This document shows, in pieces, positions 18,095-26,444 of a stretch of 64,000 nucleotides of DNA. Every line of letters starts with the position of its first letter. Position 1 is the first letter of the stretch. The DNA is taken from positions 1-64,000 of the forward strand of contig JBBDMI010000010.1 in the NCBI GenBank assembly GCA_040878395.1, given 5' to 3'. This DNA is from Candidatus Dependentiae bacterium. GTDB lineage: Bacteria; Babelota; Babeliae; Babelales; Vermiphilaceae. The translations under genes were made by a program, and so were the position numbers. The notes under the pieces are model-generated. The model saw nothing but the letters and a program-made list of their open reading frames with translations, was not told the origin of the DNA and ran no database searches.

Positions 18095-19498
18095 ATGAAA
18101 AAAAGTAATATACTATTTTTAGCATCATTCATATGTATGAATTTTCTTAATGCAACTTCAAGGCCAAAACCTGGTACACCGCTCTGGAATATTGTTGCAA
18201 GTACACAATCTATCGAGGTGATAACAGAAAGTAAATTGAGTGAATTTTCAGTTGATTTTTCCGGTATTTTTACTTCTTTAAATGAAGCACAATTAAAAGC
18301 ATCCACCATTGAAAGTCAACTTGACGTCGCTATTAGTGAAGCCGATACTGTACTATCGGATTTTTCTGGTGTCTTTACCTCACTTGATGCATTAAATGAA
18401 AAAATTGACACTGTGCAAAGCAAAACCGATGTACTTGATACGAGTATTTTTAATATTGAAGGTGCATTTGGTATTGCGATTCGTAACTCCGATGTCGGCA
18501 CCACAGGATTAACCATAACTGATCCCGGTACTTATTTCTTGGCCGAACATATTAATTATGCTCCGAGCGGAACGGGAACTGCTGCTATTACAATCGATGG
18601 GGATAACATTACCCTTGATTTGAATGGGCGTACTATCAGACAAACAAACAGTATGGGAACTACGGTTGGTGTTGAAATTGCAGCCGGTCACACCAATGTT
18701 CAAATCACTGGAGGTACCATCAGAAATTTTACTGCAGAATTAATTGATGTAAACAGTACATCAAATGGCATAAGCATCACTCATATGAATTGCTTAGATA
18801 ATGGTAGCTCGCCAGGTATTGAGCTCAGAAGTGGCATTGTTGGTGTGAATATTGACACTGTTAATATTCTCAATGCTGGCAATATCGGTCTGCGAACATT
18901 TAATGTTACCGATATGCAAATGAATAATTGTAATGTTAGCGACAGCTCAGCCGCCGGTATCCGCTTAAACGAGTCAAACAACGTATCTCTATTCAACTGC
19001 ATAGTAAATAACAATAACTTTGCAGGCCTTATTGTCGACGGACCAAGCGCAAGTACAAGAATCGATAGTTGTACTGTTGTAGATAATGGGACTGGAGGCA
19101 TTCGCGTCATAGATGCAGCCGATGATGTTCTAATTACCAACTGCTTTATTGGGCAAAATAATAGTGAAGGCATAGAAATAGGCGATAGTGACCGTATCAA
19201 AGTGATAGAAAATTACTTAAGTGAGAATACGTCGCAAAATATCTTTTTGGATGGGACGACACAAAATTGTTATGTTTTTGCTAATTGTATGGTATTGTCT
19301 ACGAGCGTAAACCTCTTAGAAGCATCAACCGCTGGACCTAATTCAGTGCTAGGTAATTACGCACTAGCAAATGCATTTGCAGATAATTACGTTACACTAA
19401 GCGGAAATACCACATTCAATTTTGATGAGTTCGACCAATCGGGAGCATTTCCATCTCCGGCACCAACTTCATGGAAAAATATGAGTGTAAGAACTTAA
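18095..19498 (+). CDS. Secreted right-handed beta-helix protein, array member 9
   Basis: 467 residues. Signal peptide (~1-20, LNA|TSR), then KPGTPLWNIVAST, where the usual Arg before the hydrophobic residue is Pro. Two repeat units (DFSGIFTSLNEAQLKAST, DFSGVFTSLDALNEKID) lacking the Cys seen in other members. Helix entry DPGTYFLAEHINYAP / ITIDGDNITLDLNGRTIRQTN is the most canonical of the set. Rungs follow to ~405 and the C-terminal module is VLGNYALANAFADN...APTSWKNMSVRT, shared with the mini-gene just upstream. A strong terminator follows. AAAGGA precedes the ATG. Confidence 0.78.
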   Translation: MKKSNILFLASFICMNFLNATSRPKPGTPLWNIVASTQSIEVITESKLSEFSVDFSGIFTSLNEAQLKASTIESQLDVAISEADTVLSDFSGVFTSLDALNEKIDTVQSKTDVLDTSIFNIEGAFGIAIRNSDVGTTGLTITDPGTYFLAEHINYAPSGTGTAAITIDGDNITLDLNGRTIRQTNSMGTTVGVEIAAGHTNVQITGGTIRNFTAELIDVNSTSNGISITHMNCLDNGSSPGIELRSGIVGVNIDTVNILNAGNIGLRTFNVTDMQMNNCNVSDSSAAGIRLNESNNVSLFNCIVNNNNFAGLIVDGPSASTRIDSCTVVDNGTGGIRVIDAADDVLITNCFIGQNNSEGIEIGDSDRIKVIENYLSENTSQNIFLDGTTQNCYVFANCMVLSTSVNLLEASTAGPNSVLGNYALANAFADNYVTLSGNTTFNFDEFDQSGAFPSPAPTSWKNMSVRT

Positions 19499-19531
19499 CC
19501 TTTATAAATTCAATATTTTTTAAAGATACCA

Positions 19532-19563
19532 TAGGCTCTCGTATACGGGAGCCTATTTTTTTT
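19532..19563 (+). terminator. Rho-independent terminator closing the beta-helix array
   Basis: TAGGCTCTC / GGGAGCCTA stem with one G-T pair and an eight-T tail. It is a diverged copy of the terminator at 10309, including the sequence that follows it. Confidence 0.85.
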
Positions 19564-19658
19564 GTCAAAAATGTAAATAAACGGGATTGTTTATAATGAA
19601 AATTTAACACATTTTTTATATAAGATCGCGAAATAAAAAGCGTTAGGCTTTTATCATC

Positions 19659-20081
19659 CTATTCCTCTAAAAACATCTTTACTTTTCTAAGCATATCTTG
19701 TGCATTTTTATAGGTTAATCGTTCCAGTGCTGCTTCATATGGCAACCAATCAAATCCGATATGCTCATGTGAAAGAGCAACATCTTTTTGATTGGTACAT
19801 GCAACAAAAAAGTAAACCGTTTTATTGATTAATTGACCATCTTGATCACGAAACCAATAAGAAAACTGTTCTTCAAAACCGGGAAAAACATCGGCCGTTA
19901 ATCCCGTTTCTTCATCAAGTTCACGCAATGCCGCTTGATGCTTTGTTTCCCCTTTTTCAATTTTACCTTTGGCAAAATCCCAATGTCCTGTTGCATAATG
20001 TAAAAGTAAAAACTCACGATTTTCCGGTTTCCCATCACAATCATAATATAATACAAGTCCTGCAGAAAATTGCCTTATCAT
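19659..20081 (-). CDS. Nudix hydrolase, asymmetrical Ap4A hydrolase type
   Basis: 140 residues. A perfect Nudix box occupies residues 39-61 (GKIEKGETKHQAALRELDEE then TGL), providing the metal-binding glutamates. The N-terminal SAGLVLYY and the short length resemble bis(5'-nucleosyl)-tetraphosphatase (NUDT2-like) enzymes, which split Ap4A to ATP and AMP; RNA 5'-end pyrophosphohydrolase activity is an alternative. It starts 9 bases after murJ with AAGGATAGG as ribosome site, so the two are co-transcribed. Together with the HIT protein at 1849 the window holds two candidate dinucleoside polyphosphate enzymes. Confidence 0.85.
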   Translation of the reverse strand: MIRQFSAGLVLYYDCDGKPENREFLLLHYATGHWDFAKGKIEKGETKHQAALRELDEETGLTADVFPGFEEQFSYWFRDQDGQLINKTVYFFVACTNQKDVALSHEHIGFDWLPYEAALERLTYKNAQDMLRKVKMFLEE

Positions 20082-20090
20082 TACCTATCC

Positions 20091-21659
20091 TTAATCCAAA
20101 AAATAGACCCTAACCCTAAAAAACTTCCTAAAACTATATAATGCAGCAAATGCCACAAGACATAGTGGACCAACCCACAACCAAAAACCGATTTTGTGCA
20201 AAAAGAAATATGCAACAGAAGATGGCAACATGATTAATATAGCCTTATGCAATGTATAATATGTTATTAAAAACAATGAACCCGTAATCAATAACTGCAT
20301 ACTATATCGCCCTATAAATTTCGCGAATTCTGCACAATAAAAGGTGAAATGCATATATTTATATAAATATAATGCATAAAGCCCTGTTTGTATCATAGCA
20401 GAAACAACAGTAGCCAATGCAAGACCCGGCGCTTTGAGTGTATGAATAAAGAGAAAGTTTAGCCCAACATTAACTAATGTCGCAATAACTGAAACTACTG
20501 CAGGCACACGCGTATTATGCAGGGCATAATAGAGATTCAATAAAATACGATTCAATGAGAAGAAAAAAAGACCACTAATAAATGCTATCAACACAATACT
20601 CGCCTGTTGCACCTTCTCGATAGGAAACTTGTCAGACAAAAATATAGTAGCAAAAATATCTTCTGCAAAAAATATCATCAAAAAAGTCACCGGTACTGTT
20701 ACCCAAAAAATCAACTTTGCAGCTTCCAATAAATAAAAACTTAATCGTTTTGGCGCATAGGTAACCACGCGAGAAAAATGAGGCAATAAAATGGTAGAAA
20801 ATGCGGTCACAAACACACCCAGAGGAATCCCCATGAATCGATTTGCATAATAAAGCATCGCAACCGAACCTGCAGGCAACAAAGATGCAAACTGTGTATC
20901 AATGATCAAACTCACCTCCATAACACTCATGCTCACAAGACAATTACAAAACTTTAGGAAAACACCCCCAAAGATAGATTTAACACTTTCTGTAATGGCC
21001 CCAAATGAAAAATGCAATTTTAAAAAAGTGACCACATGCCATAAAAACTGTAGTAATCCGCCGCATAAAATAAAAAAGCAGAGATATTCAACCGGAAACT
21101 GATTCGACAAACAAATGATCAATGAACTGATAAAAACAATATTTAATAAAATAGGAGAAAAAGCCGGCACAAAAAAATGATTCACCGCCTGCAATGCCCC
21201 AGCCAATAACGCACTACTGGAAATAAAAAATATAAATGGCATCAAAATACGCAAATAAGGCACCGTACTAGCAATTTGTTCAGATGAAAATCCCGGCGCC
21301 ATAAACCAAACCACTAAAGGTGCTTTTACAATTATCAATGCACACAATGCTAAAACAATACCTTCAAACACTAAGAATGCCATCGACATAAGGCCATTTG
21401 CATCTTCTTTTTTTCCATCTTTGACCAATTTAACCAAAGTTGGGATAAATGCGGCAGAAAGCGCCCCTTCAGCAAATATTTTACGCAATGAATTAGGAAT
21501 CTTCCAAGCCGTGATAAAAGCATCTGCTCCTGCTCCTGCGCCCAAATAGCGCACCATTAACACTTCACGTATTATCCCCAAAAACCTACTGCCCAGGGTA
21601 GAACCACCGACTTGAATTGTTTTTTTTATAATAGATTGTTTTGAAAGTGCATTTTTCAT
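20091..21659 (-). CDS. murJ: Lipid II flippase MurJ
   Basis: 522 residues with about 14 hydrophobic helices. The family signature near the N-terminus is intact: LGAGAGADAFITAWKIPNSL (~39-58) and FAEGALSAAFIPTL (~62-75), and SVMEVSLIIDTQFAS.. for the central gate region. It moves lipid-linked peptidoglycan precursor across the inner membrane, which implies a wall is made. GTGAGG lies just before the ATG at 21659; an in-frame GTG at 21671 is part of that ribosome site and is rejected as start. Confidence 0.93.
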   Translation of the reverse strand: MKNALSKQSIIKKTIQVGGSTLGSRFLGIIREVLMVRYLGAGAGADAFITAWKIPNSLRKIFAEGALSAAFIPTLVKLVKDGKKEDANGLMSMAFLVFEGIVLALCALIIVKAPLVVWFMAPGFSSEQIASTVPYLRILMPFIFFISSSALLAGALQAVNHFFVPAFSPILLNIVFISSLIICLSNQFPVEYLCFFILCGGLLQFLWHVVTFLKLHFSFGAITESVKSIFGGVFLKFCNCLVSMSVMEVSLIIDTQFASLLPAGSVAMLYYANRFMGIPLGVFVTAFSTILLPHFSRVVTYAPKRLSFYLLEAAKLIFWVTVPVTFLMIFFAEDIFATIFLSDKFPIEKVQQASIVLIAFISGLFFFSLNRILLNLYYALHNTRVPAVVSVIATLVNVGLNFLFIHTLKAPGLALATVVSAMIQTGLYALYLYKYMHFTFYCAEFAKFIGRYSMQLLITGSLFLITYYTLHKAILIMLPSSVAYFFLHKIGFWLWVGPLCLVAFAALYSFRKFFRVRVYFLD

Positions 21660-22120
21660 GGCAAGCCTCACAAGAGATTAATATGCAGTTAAGACCATAT
21701 TTTAGCCTTTGTAGCATACCTAAAATTAAAAAAAAGGGAAAAGCTCAAGTAAACCGCTGACTGTTTTTTAGGCATATAAAACCATCTCTTCACATAGAAA
21801 ATGTTATACATTCAAGTTTTTTTATTCGTTTCCTTCCAAAAAGAACACTTCTGCTTGCAAATCATGCCTTATTAGCCTATACTGGTTTTATGGTTTGATA
21901 TTTTCGCAATTTTTATAGCTTATAAATGGCTTTCTGTTACAATACGCAATTCACAATCCTAAACTCTTTGTTTCGTTGCTAGAAAGACCCTAGAAGATAA
22001 AATTTTTGTAGATAAATAAGTGAAATTTATATGTTTGAGGATGTGTGATTGTAAATAGATAGTGTGTTTTTTTAAAGTACGTATATTATAAGTTAACCTT
22101 TTTTTGAGATTTAATTAATT
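21660..22120. other. Intergenic region between murJ and the RRM gene
   Basis: About 460 bp, AT-rich, without an open frame or tRNA-like fold that I can see. It should contain the divergent promoters of murJ and the RNA-binding protein and possibly a long 5' leader for the latter; no box could be assigned with confidence. Confidence 0.5.
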
Positions 22121-22456
22121 ATGAAAAATATTTATGTTGGAAACCTTCCATTTGCTACAACTCAAGACCAATTAGAAGAACTTTTTGCTCAATATGGCGA
22201 AGTTCAATCAGCTCGCATTATCATGGACAGAGAAACTGGCCGTTCACGCGGTTTCGCTTTTGTTCAAATGGCTAGCGACAGCGATGCAGATCAAGCAATT
22301 TCAACTTTGAACGATTCTGATTTTAACGGTAAAAGCTTACGTGTAAACGAAGCTCGTCCACGCGAAGATCGTCCTCGCACAGGTGGCGGAAACCGTGGTG
22401 GCTTCGGTGGAAGCCGTGGCGGATACGGCAACAACGATGGTGGCCGCAGATTTTAG
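22121..22456 (+). CDS. RRM-type RNA-binding protein with Gly/Arg-rich tail
   Basis: 111 residues: one complete RNA recognition motif with RNP2 IYVGNL (4-9) and RNP1 RGFAFVQM (43-50), then a short linker (NEARPREDRPR) and a Gly/Arg/Asn tail from ~85. This is the single-RRM plan of the cyanobacterial Rbp and bacterial cold-inducible RRM proteins, thought to bind RNA non-specifically as chaperones or regulators. Codon use is markedly richer in C/G-ending codons (GGC, CGT) than its neighbours, as in highly expressed genes. Monocistronic: a long leader before it and a terminator after it. Confidence 0.92.
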   Translation: MKNIYVGNLPFATTQDQLEELFAQYGEVQSARIIMDRETGRSRGFAFVQMASDSDADQAISTLNDSDFNGKSLRVNEARPREDRPRTGGGNRGGFGGSRGGYGNNDGGRRF

Positions 22457-22500
22457 TAGTTTTTAACTAAAAAAAAACTACACCACACTCTGAAAAACAA

Positions 22501-22532
22501 AAAAGGGAATCACATTTTGTGATTCCCTTTTT
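22501..22532 (+). terminator. Rho-independent terminator of the RRM gene
   Basis: AAAAGGGAATCAC / GTGATTCCCTTTT stem with a short loop; the T-run makes it work on either strand. A weaker A/T hairpin lies at about 22455-22480. Confidence 0.85.
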
Positions 22533-23152
22533 CGCTATCTAATTTTTTTATCGTGAATAGAGAAATAATTTTTTAACTAACCGCCTTGTTTTAGAAAAAA
22601 TTACTTTCAAAATAATTATCACACAAAATAACAAAGTTTCTCACCCCCCCTGTCATTCCCAGCCGTCGCTTGCGAAGATACTATGTTAGATGTCAACAAA
22701 AAAACATGTTTTTTAAAGGATAAAATGTGGGTAATGCATAGGCATTCGCAGCCTGCCCGCCTTAGCTTCCATCTTACGTTGAAACTTACTCCTTCGCTGA
22801 AGCTTCTGCGCACAAGTCAGAGGACAGACCTACGAAGCTTTATGCGAAGTACGGTTAGCGACTGCTGGAAGGACGACAAGGGAGGCATTTTTAGCAAATT
22901 AAAAGTGCAATTATAGTTTCTACAAGAGGTTTAATTCTTAAATATAATGTAATAATCCAGGTGCAAAACACAAAAGCAATTTACCTATTTTGTCATCCCT
23001 GAAGGGGATCCAGTGGTAACGGGTATAATCTCGACAAAAACCGAGCTAAAAAAGTTTGTTCATTTAGAAAATGATCGGTTTACAATTAAATATATGCAAA
23101 ATAAGCATGGCACAACCATTTGTTTTTAAATTGTACTTTATAATATTCTTTC
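22533..23152. repeat. Gene-free region with imperfect palindromic repeat and a short dispersed repeat
   Basis: From about 22645 to 22895 the ends are imperfect inverted copies (GTCATTCCCAGCCGTCGC against GCGACTGCTGGAAGGACGAC), suggesting a decayed insertion. Its GC content is above that of the surroundings. A 77-codon frame inside has no coding character. At 22984-23013 is the second copy of the 30-bp CATCCCTGAAGGGGATCCAG block found at 48-77. No gene was recognised. Confidence 0.5.
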
Positions 23153-23833
23153 CTATACCTTTTTTAATTCGCCACTCTCAAGCTTTAATTGCTGCTCCAC
23201 ACGCTGTGCAACAGATTGGTCATGTGTACTAATAATAATACCCATACCCCATGCTTTTTGACTCTCTAATAATAAATCCATAATCACCCGACCCGTTTTG
23301 GTATCCAAATTACCGGTAGGTTCATCCGCCAATAAAAAAGAAGGTTTTGCAAATAATGCACGCGCTAATGCGACACGTTGCTGCTGACCTCCGGATAAAA
23401 CCGGTGGTTTTTCGTATGCTTTATCCGGCAATCCCATTTTTTCCAGTAACAGCAATGCTTCTTTTTTACATTGCTCAACCTCTTGGCCTGCAATTAATCC
23501 TTTTGTCATCACATTCTCAAGCACCGTAAGCTCTTTTATCAAATAAGGCATCTGAAACAACAGTCCTATCGTAGAATTTAAAAACTGTTCACGCGCAAAA
23601 ACATCAAATAACGCAATATTTTGTTCATTAATAAAAATTGTACCCTGTGTTGGTTCAGTTAAACCGGCTAGAATATGCAACAGAGTAGATTTCCCCGTAC
23701 CTGAAGCACCCGTAATTGCATAGGAATGCCCCGATCGAAATGTATAATTCACTCCACAAAGTACATCTAATGTTCCCTGATGCGTTCTGAATATTTTTTT
23801 TATATCGTCTGCTCGCAATAACATATTATTCAT
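23153..23833 (-). CDS. ABC transporter ATP-binding protein, LolD/MacB/FtsE class
   Basis: 226 residues with Walker A GASGTGKST (~41-49), Q-loop, signature LSGGQQQRVALARAL and Walker B FLLADEPTGNLD. The TGNLDTKTG continuation is typical of the LolD/MacB/FtsE branch that works with FtsX-like permeases in lipoprotein release or membrane-stress export. The matching permease (LolC/E-like) is not next to it, so the substrate stays open. GAGG five bases before the ATG at 23833. Transcribed alone, diverging from lon. Confidence 0.88.
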   Translation of the reverse strand: MNNMLLRADDIKKIFRTHQGTLDVLCGVNYTFRSGHSYAITGASGTGKSTLLHILAGLTEPTQGTIFINEQNIALFDVFAREQFLNSTIGLLFQMPYLIKELTVLENVMTKGLIAGQEVEQCKKEALLLLEKMGLPDKAYEKPPVLSGGQQQRVALARALFAKPSFLLADEPTGNLDTKTGRVIMDLLLESQKAWGMGIIISTHDQSVAQRVEQQLKLESGELKKV

Positions 23834-24083
23834 ATATGCCTCAATGGCTATGTTTGTAAATAGCTTTTCTGTTAATTTACAAAGTGAAAATTAAAAATCG
23901 ATTTCATTTTTTTAATTATACTATGAATACTCCTGCTGCACAAAGGCGTTTTTTATTACTTTAACGGGAATTATTGTTTTTAAAAACTATTCCTGCCTAA
24001 ACTTTTTTATAGGGATAAAAAAAGCCACTATGGCTAAGCACCTGAAAAACAACAGGGCGCTAATTGAAAATAGGGGGAGTGTG

Positions 24084-26444
24084 ATGAAAACAGTCTTAAA
24101 CCAGAAAATACGTGAAACAATTCCGGAAATACTCCCAGTAATTCCAACAATGGATGTTGTTGTATTTCCTCAAATGATTGTTCCACTATTAGTCCTTGAT
24201 GAAAAAATCATCAAAGGCATTAATCAAACAATGAATGAATCCAAAATGGTATTCTTGTTAGCTTCAAAAAAACAGGTTGATAATCAAGCGGCCATCGGCA
24301 CCGATGACCTTTATCAAACTGGCACCATTGCATCAATAATGCGACTCATAAAACTTCCTGAGGGTGGCATAAAAATACTGGTACAAGGTATTTGCAAAGC
24401 GCAAGCACAAGATTTAATGACCGAAGATGATGGCCTGCATGCACAAGTAGAATCGGTCTCAATGGTTCATGATAGTGATCATATTATCGACGCACATGTT
24501 AAAAACATAAAAATGCTCACCGAAAAAATGGCCTCTACCGGTCAAGGATTCAGTCCGGATTTTCATATCATTCTATCAAAAATGAATGACCCGGAAAAAA
24601 TTGCTGACTTTGTATTATCTCATCTCAACTTAAAAGTTGAAGATGCGCAACATTTGCTTGAACAAGAACAGTTGTCTAACTTTCTAGAAGGCATTTATCT
24701 GCAACTGGAAAATGAACTTGAAGCAGCAGAAATTCAAGAACGTGTACGCAATAACGCACGCGAATCTATGAATAAATCACAGAAAGAGTTTTATCTGCGT
24801 GAACAACTTCGTGCAATAAAAGAAGAGCTCGGCGAAGATGATGCTGAAGAAATAGATGCAATGCACATGAAATTGGCACAGCTAAAAGCATCTGAAGAGG
24901 TTAAATCTGAAGTAAAACGTCAAGTTAATCGACTTGAACGCACAGCACCCGATTCGATGGAAGCAGCAGTTATTCGCACCTATTTGGAATGGATTTTTGC
25001 ATTACCATGGAACACATGTACCGAGGACAATTTAGATCTTGAACATGCAAAAAAAGTGCTGGATGAGGATCACTTTGGACTAAAAGAAATCAAAGATAGA
25101 ATATTAGACTTCATATCGATACGTAACTTAAAGAAAGATGGCTATGCACCTATTTTATGCTTTGTTGGTCCTCCCGGTACCGGCAAAACATCGCTTGGCA
25201 AATCAATTGCACGCAGTTTAAATAAAAATTACATGCGGATTTCATTAGGTGGCGTTCGTGATGAAGCTGAAATTCGTGGGCACAGGCGCACCTATGTTGG
25301 TGCAATGCCGGGACGCTTTATACAAGCATTACGTAAATCAAAATCGATGAATCCGGTTATAATAATTGATGAACTTGATAAAATTGGTGCAGATTTTCGC
25401 GGAGATCCTTCAGCAGCTATGCTTGAAGTGCTTGATCCACAACAAAATAAAACATTTTATGATAACTATCTAGGCATTCCATTTGATTTATCAAACATTA
25501 TGTTTATCGCAACCGCAAACTCAATCGATACCATTTCCGCTCCTTTACGTGATCGTATGGAAATTATTGAACTTTCCGGATACACCTTGCCCGAAAAAGT
25601 AAACATTGCACAACGTCATTTAGTTCGAAAAGCAATTGAAGATACAGGACTTGCAGATAAAGATATAAAACTGGATGACAAGATTATCGAGCATATTACA
25701 CAAAACTACACCCGTGAATCCGGCGTTCGTCAATTAGAGCGTACCATACGTAAATTATGTTCAAAACTGACTCGTTCGTTTGTTGAAAACAAAACTATAC
25801 CATTAGTCGATTGTACAAACGTAGATACCTACTTGGGGCCACGTATATTCCTTGATGACGACATTTGTCGTGTAAATCAAGTTGGTATCACCAATGGACT
25901 TGCATGGACAATGTATGGCGGAGAAATGCTCAAAATTGAAGCTGTATTGATGCCGGGAAAAGGTAAATTGATGTTAACCGGTCAGCTAGGCAATGTGATG
26001 AAAGAATCAGCACAAGCGGCTATGACCTATGCACGTGTGCATGCTAGTGAATTCGATATCGATAAAAAGATATTTACCGATTACGATTTACATATTCATG
26101 TCCCTGCCGGTGCAGTGCCAAAAGATGGCCCTTCTGCAGGCATTACTATGCTCACTTCAATTTTATCCGTACTCACTAACCGATTCATTGACGCTAATTG
26201 TGCAATGACCGGCGAGCTGAATTTGTGTGGTGACATCATGCCAATTGGCGGCGTGAAAGAAAAAATATTGGCTGCAAAGCGCAATAAAGTTTCACGTGTT
26301 ATTTTACCCTATCAAAACAAAAATGACCTTGTCGGTATCGAAGATATTGCACAAGACATTGACGTTATTTGGGTCCGCCATGCAAATGAAGTATTAAGCA
26401 CCGTATTGTTGAATATAAATGAGAAGGTTCCACGAGCTGCATGA
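24084..26444 (+). CDS. lon: ATP-dependent protease Lon
   Basis: 786 residues. N-terminal substrate-binding domain starting ILPVIPTMDVVVFPQMIVPL; central helical region; AAA+ module with Walker A GPPGTGKTSLGKS and Walker B VIIIDELDKIG; C-terminal protease domain with catalytic Ser in KDGPSAGITM (~residue 683) and Lys in GGVKEKILAAKR. It degrades misfolded and regulatory proteins in the cytoplasm. An ATG at 24030 is in frame, but GGGGGAG just before the ATG at 24084 and the usual Lon N-terminus favour the latter; the spacer is short (4 bases). The stop overlaps the next start. Confidence 0.95.
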   Translation: MKTVLNQKIRETIPEILPVIPTMDVVVFPQMIVPLLVLDEKIIKGINQTMNESKMVFLLASKKQVDNQAAIGTDDLYQTGTIASIMRLIKLPEGGIKILVQGICKAQAQDLMTEDDGLHAQVESVSMVHDSDHIIDAHVKNIKMLTEKMASTGQGFSPDFHIILSKMNDPEKIADFVLSHLNLKVEDAQHLLEQEQLSNFLEGIYLQLENELEAAEIQERVRNNARESMNKSQKEFYLREQLRAIKEELGEDDAEEIDAMHMKLAQLKASEEVKSEVKRQVNRLERTAPDSMEAAVIRTYLEWIFALPWNTCTEDNLDLEHAKKVLDEDHFGLKEIKDRILDFISIRNLKKDGYAPILCFVGPPGTGKTSLGKSIARSLNKNYMRISLGGVRDEAEIRGHRRTYVGAMPGRFIQALRKSKSMNPVIIIDELDKIGADFRGDPSAAMLEVLDPQQNKTFYDNYLGIPFDLSNIMFIATANSIDTISAPLRDRMEIIELSGYTLPEKVNIAQRHLVRKAIEDTGLADKDIKLDDKIIEHITQNYTRESGVRQLERTIRKLCSKLTRSFVENKTIPLVDCTNVDTYLGPRIFLDDDICRVNQVGITNGLAWTMYGGEMLKIEAVLMPGKGKLMLTGQLGNVMKESAQAAMTYARVHASEFDIDKKIFTDYDLHIHVPAGAVPKDGPSAGITMLTSILSVLTNRFIDANCAMTGELNLCGDIMPIGGVKEKILAAKRNKVSRVILPYQNKNDLVGIEDIAQDIDVIWVRHANEVLSTVLLNINEKVPRAA

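Noticed and set aside
3571-19498. Reading the beta-helix genes as pectate lyases or phage tailspikes
   Set aside because: No lyase or glycosidase catalytic motif is apparent, and no phage structural, integrase or lysis genes are nearby; signal peptides argue for ordinary export.
22619-22916. Frames of 64 and 77 codons on both strands after the RRM gene
   Set aside because: They lie in the imperfect palindromic repeat and have no signal peptide, family motif or ribosome site.
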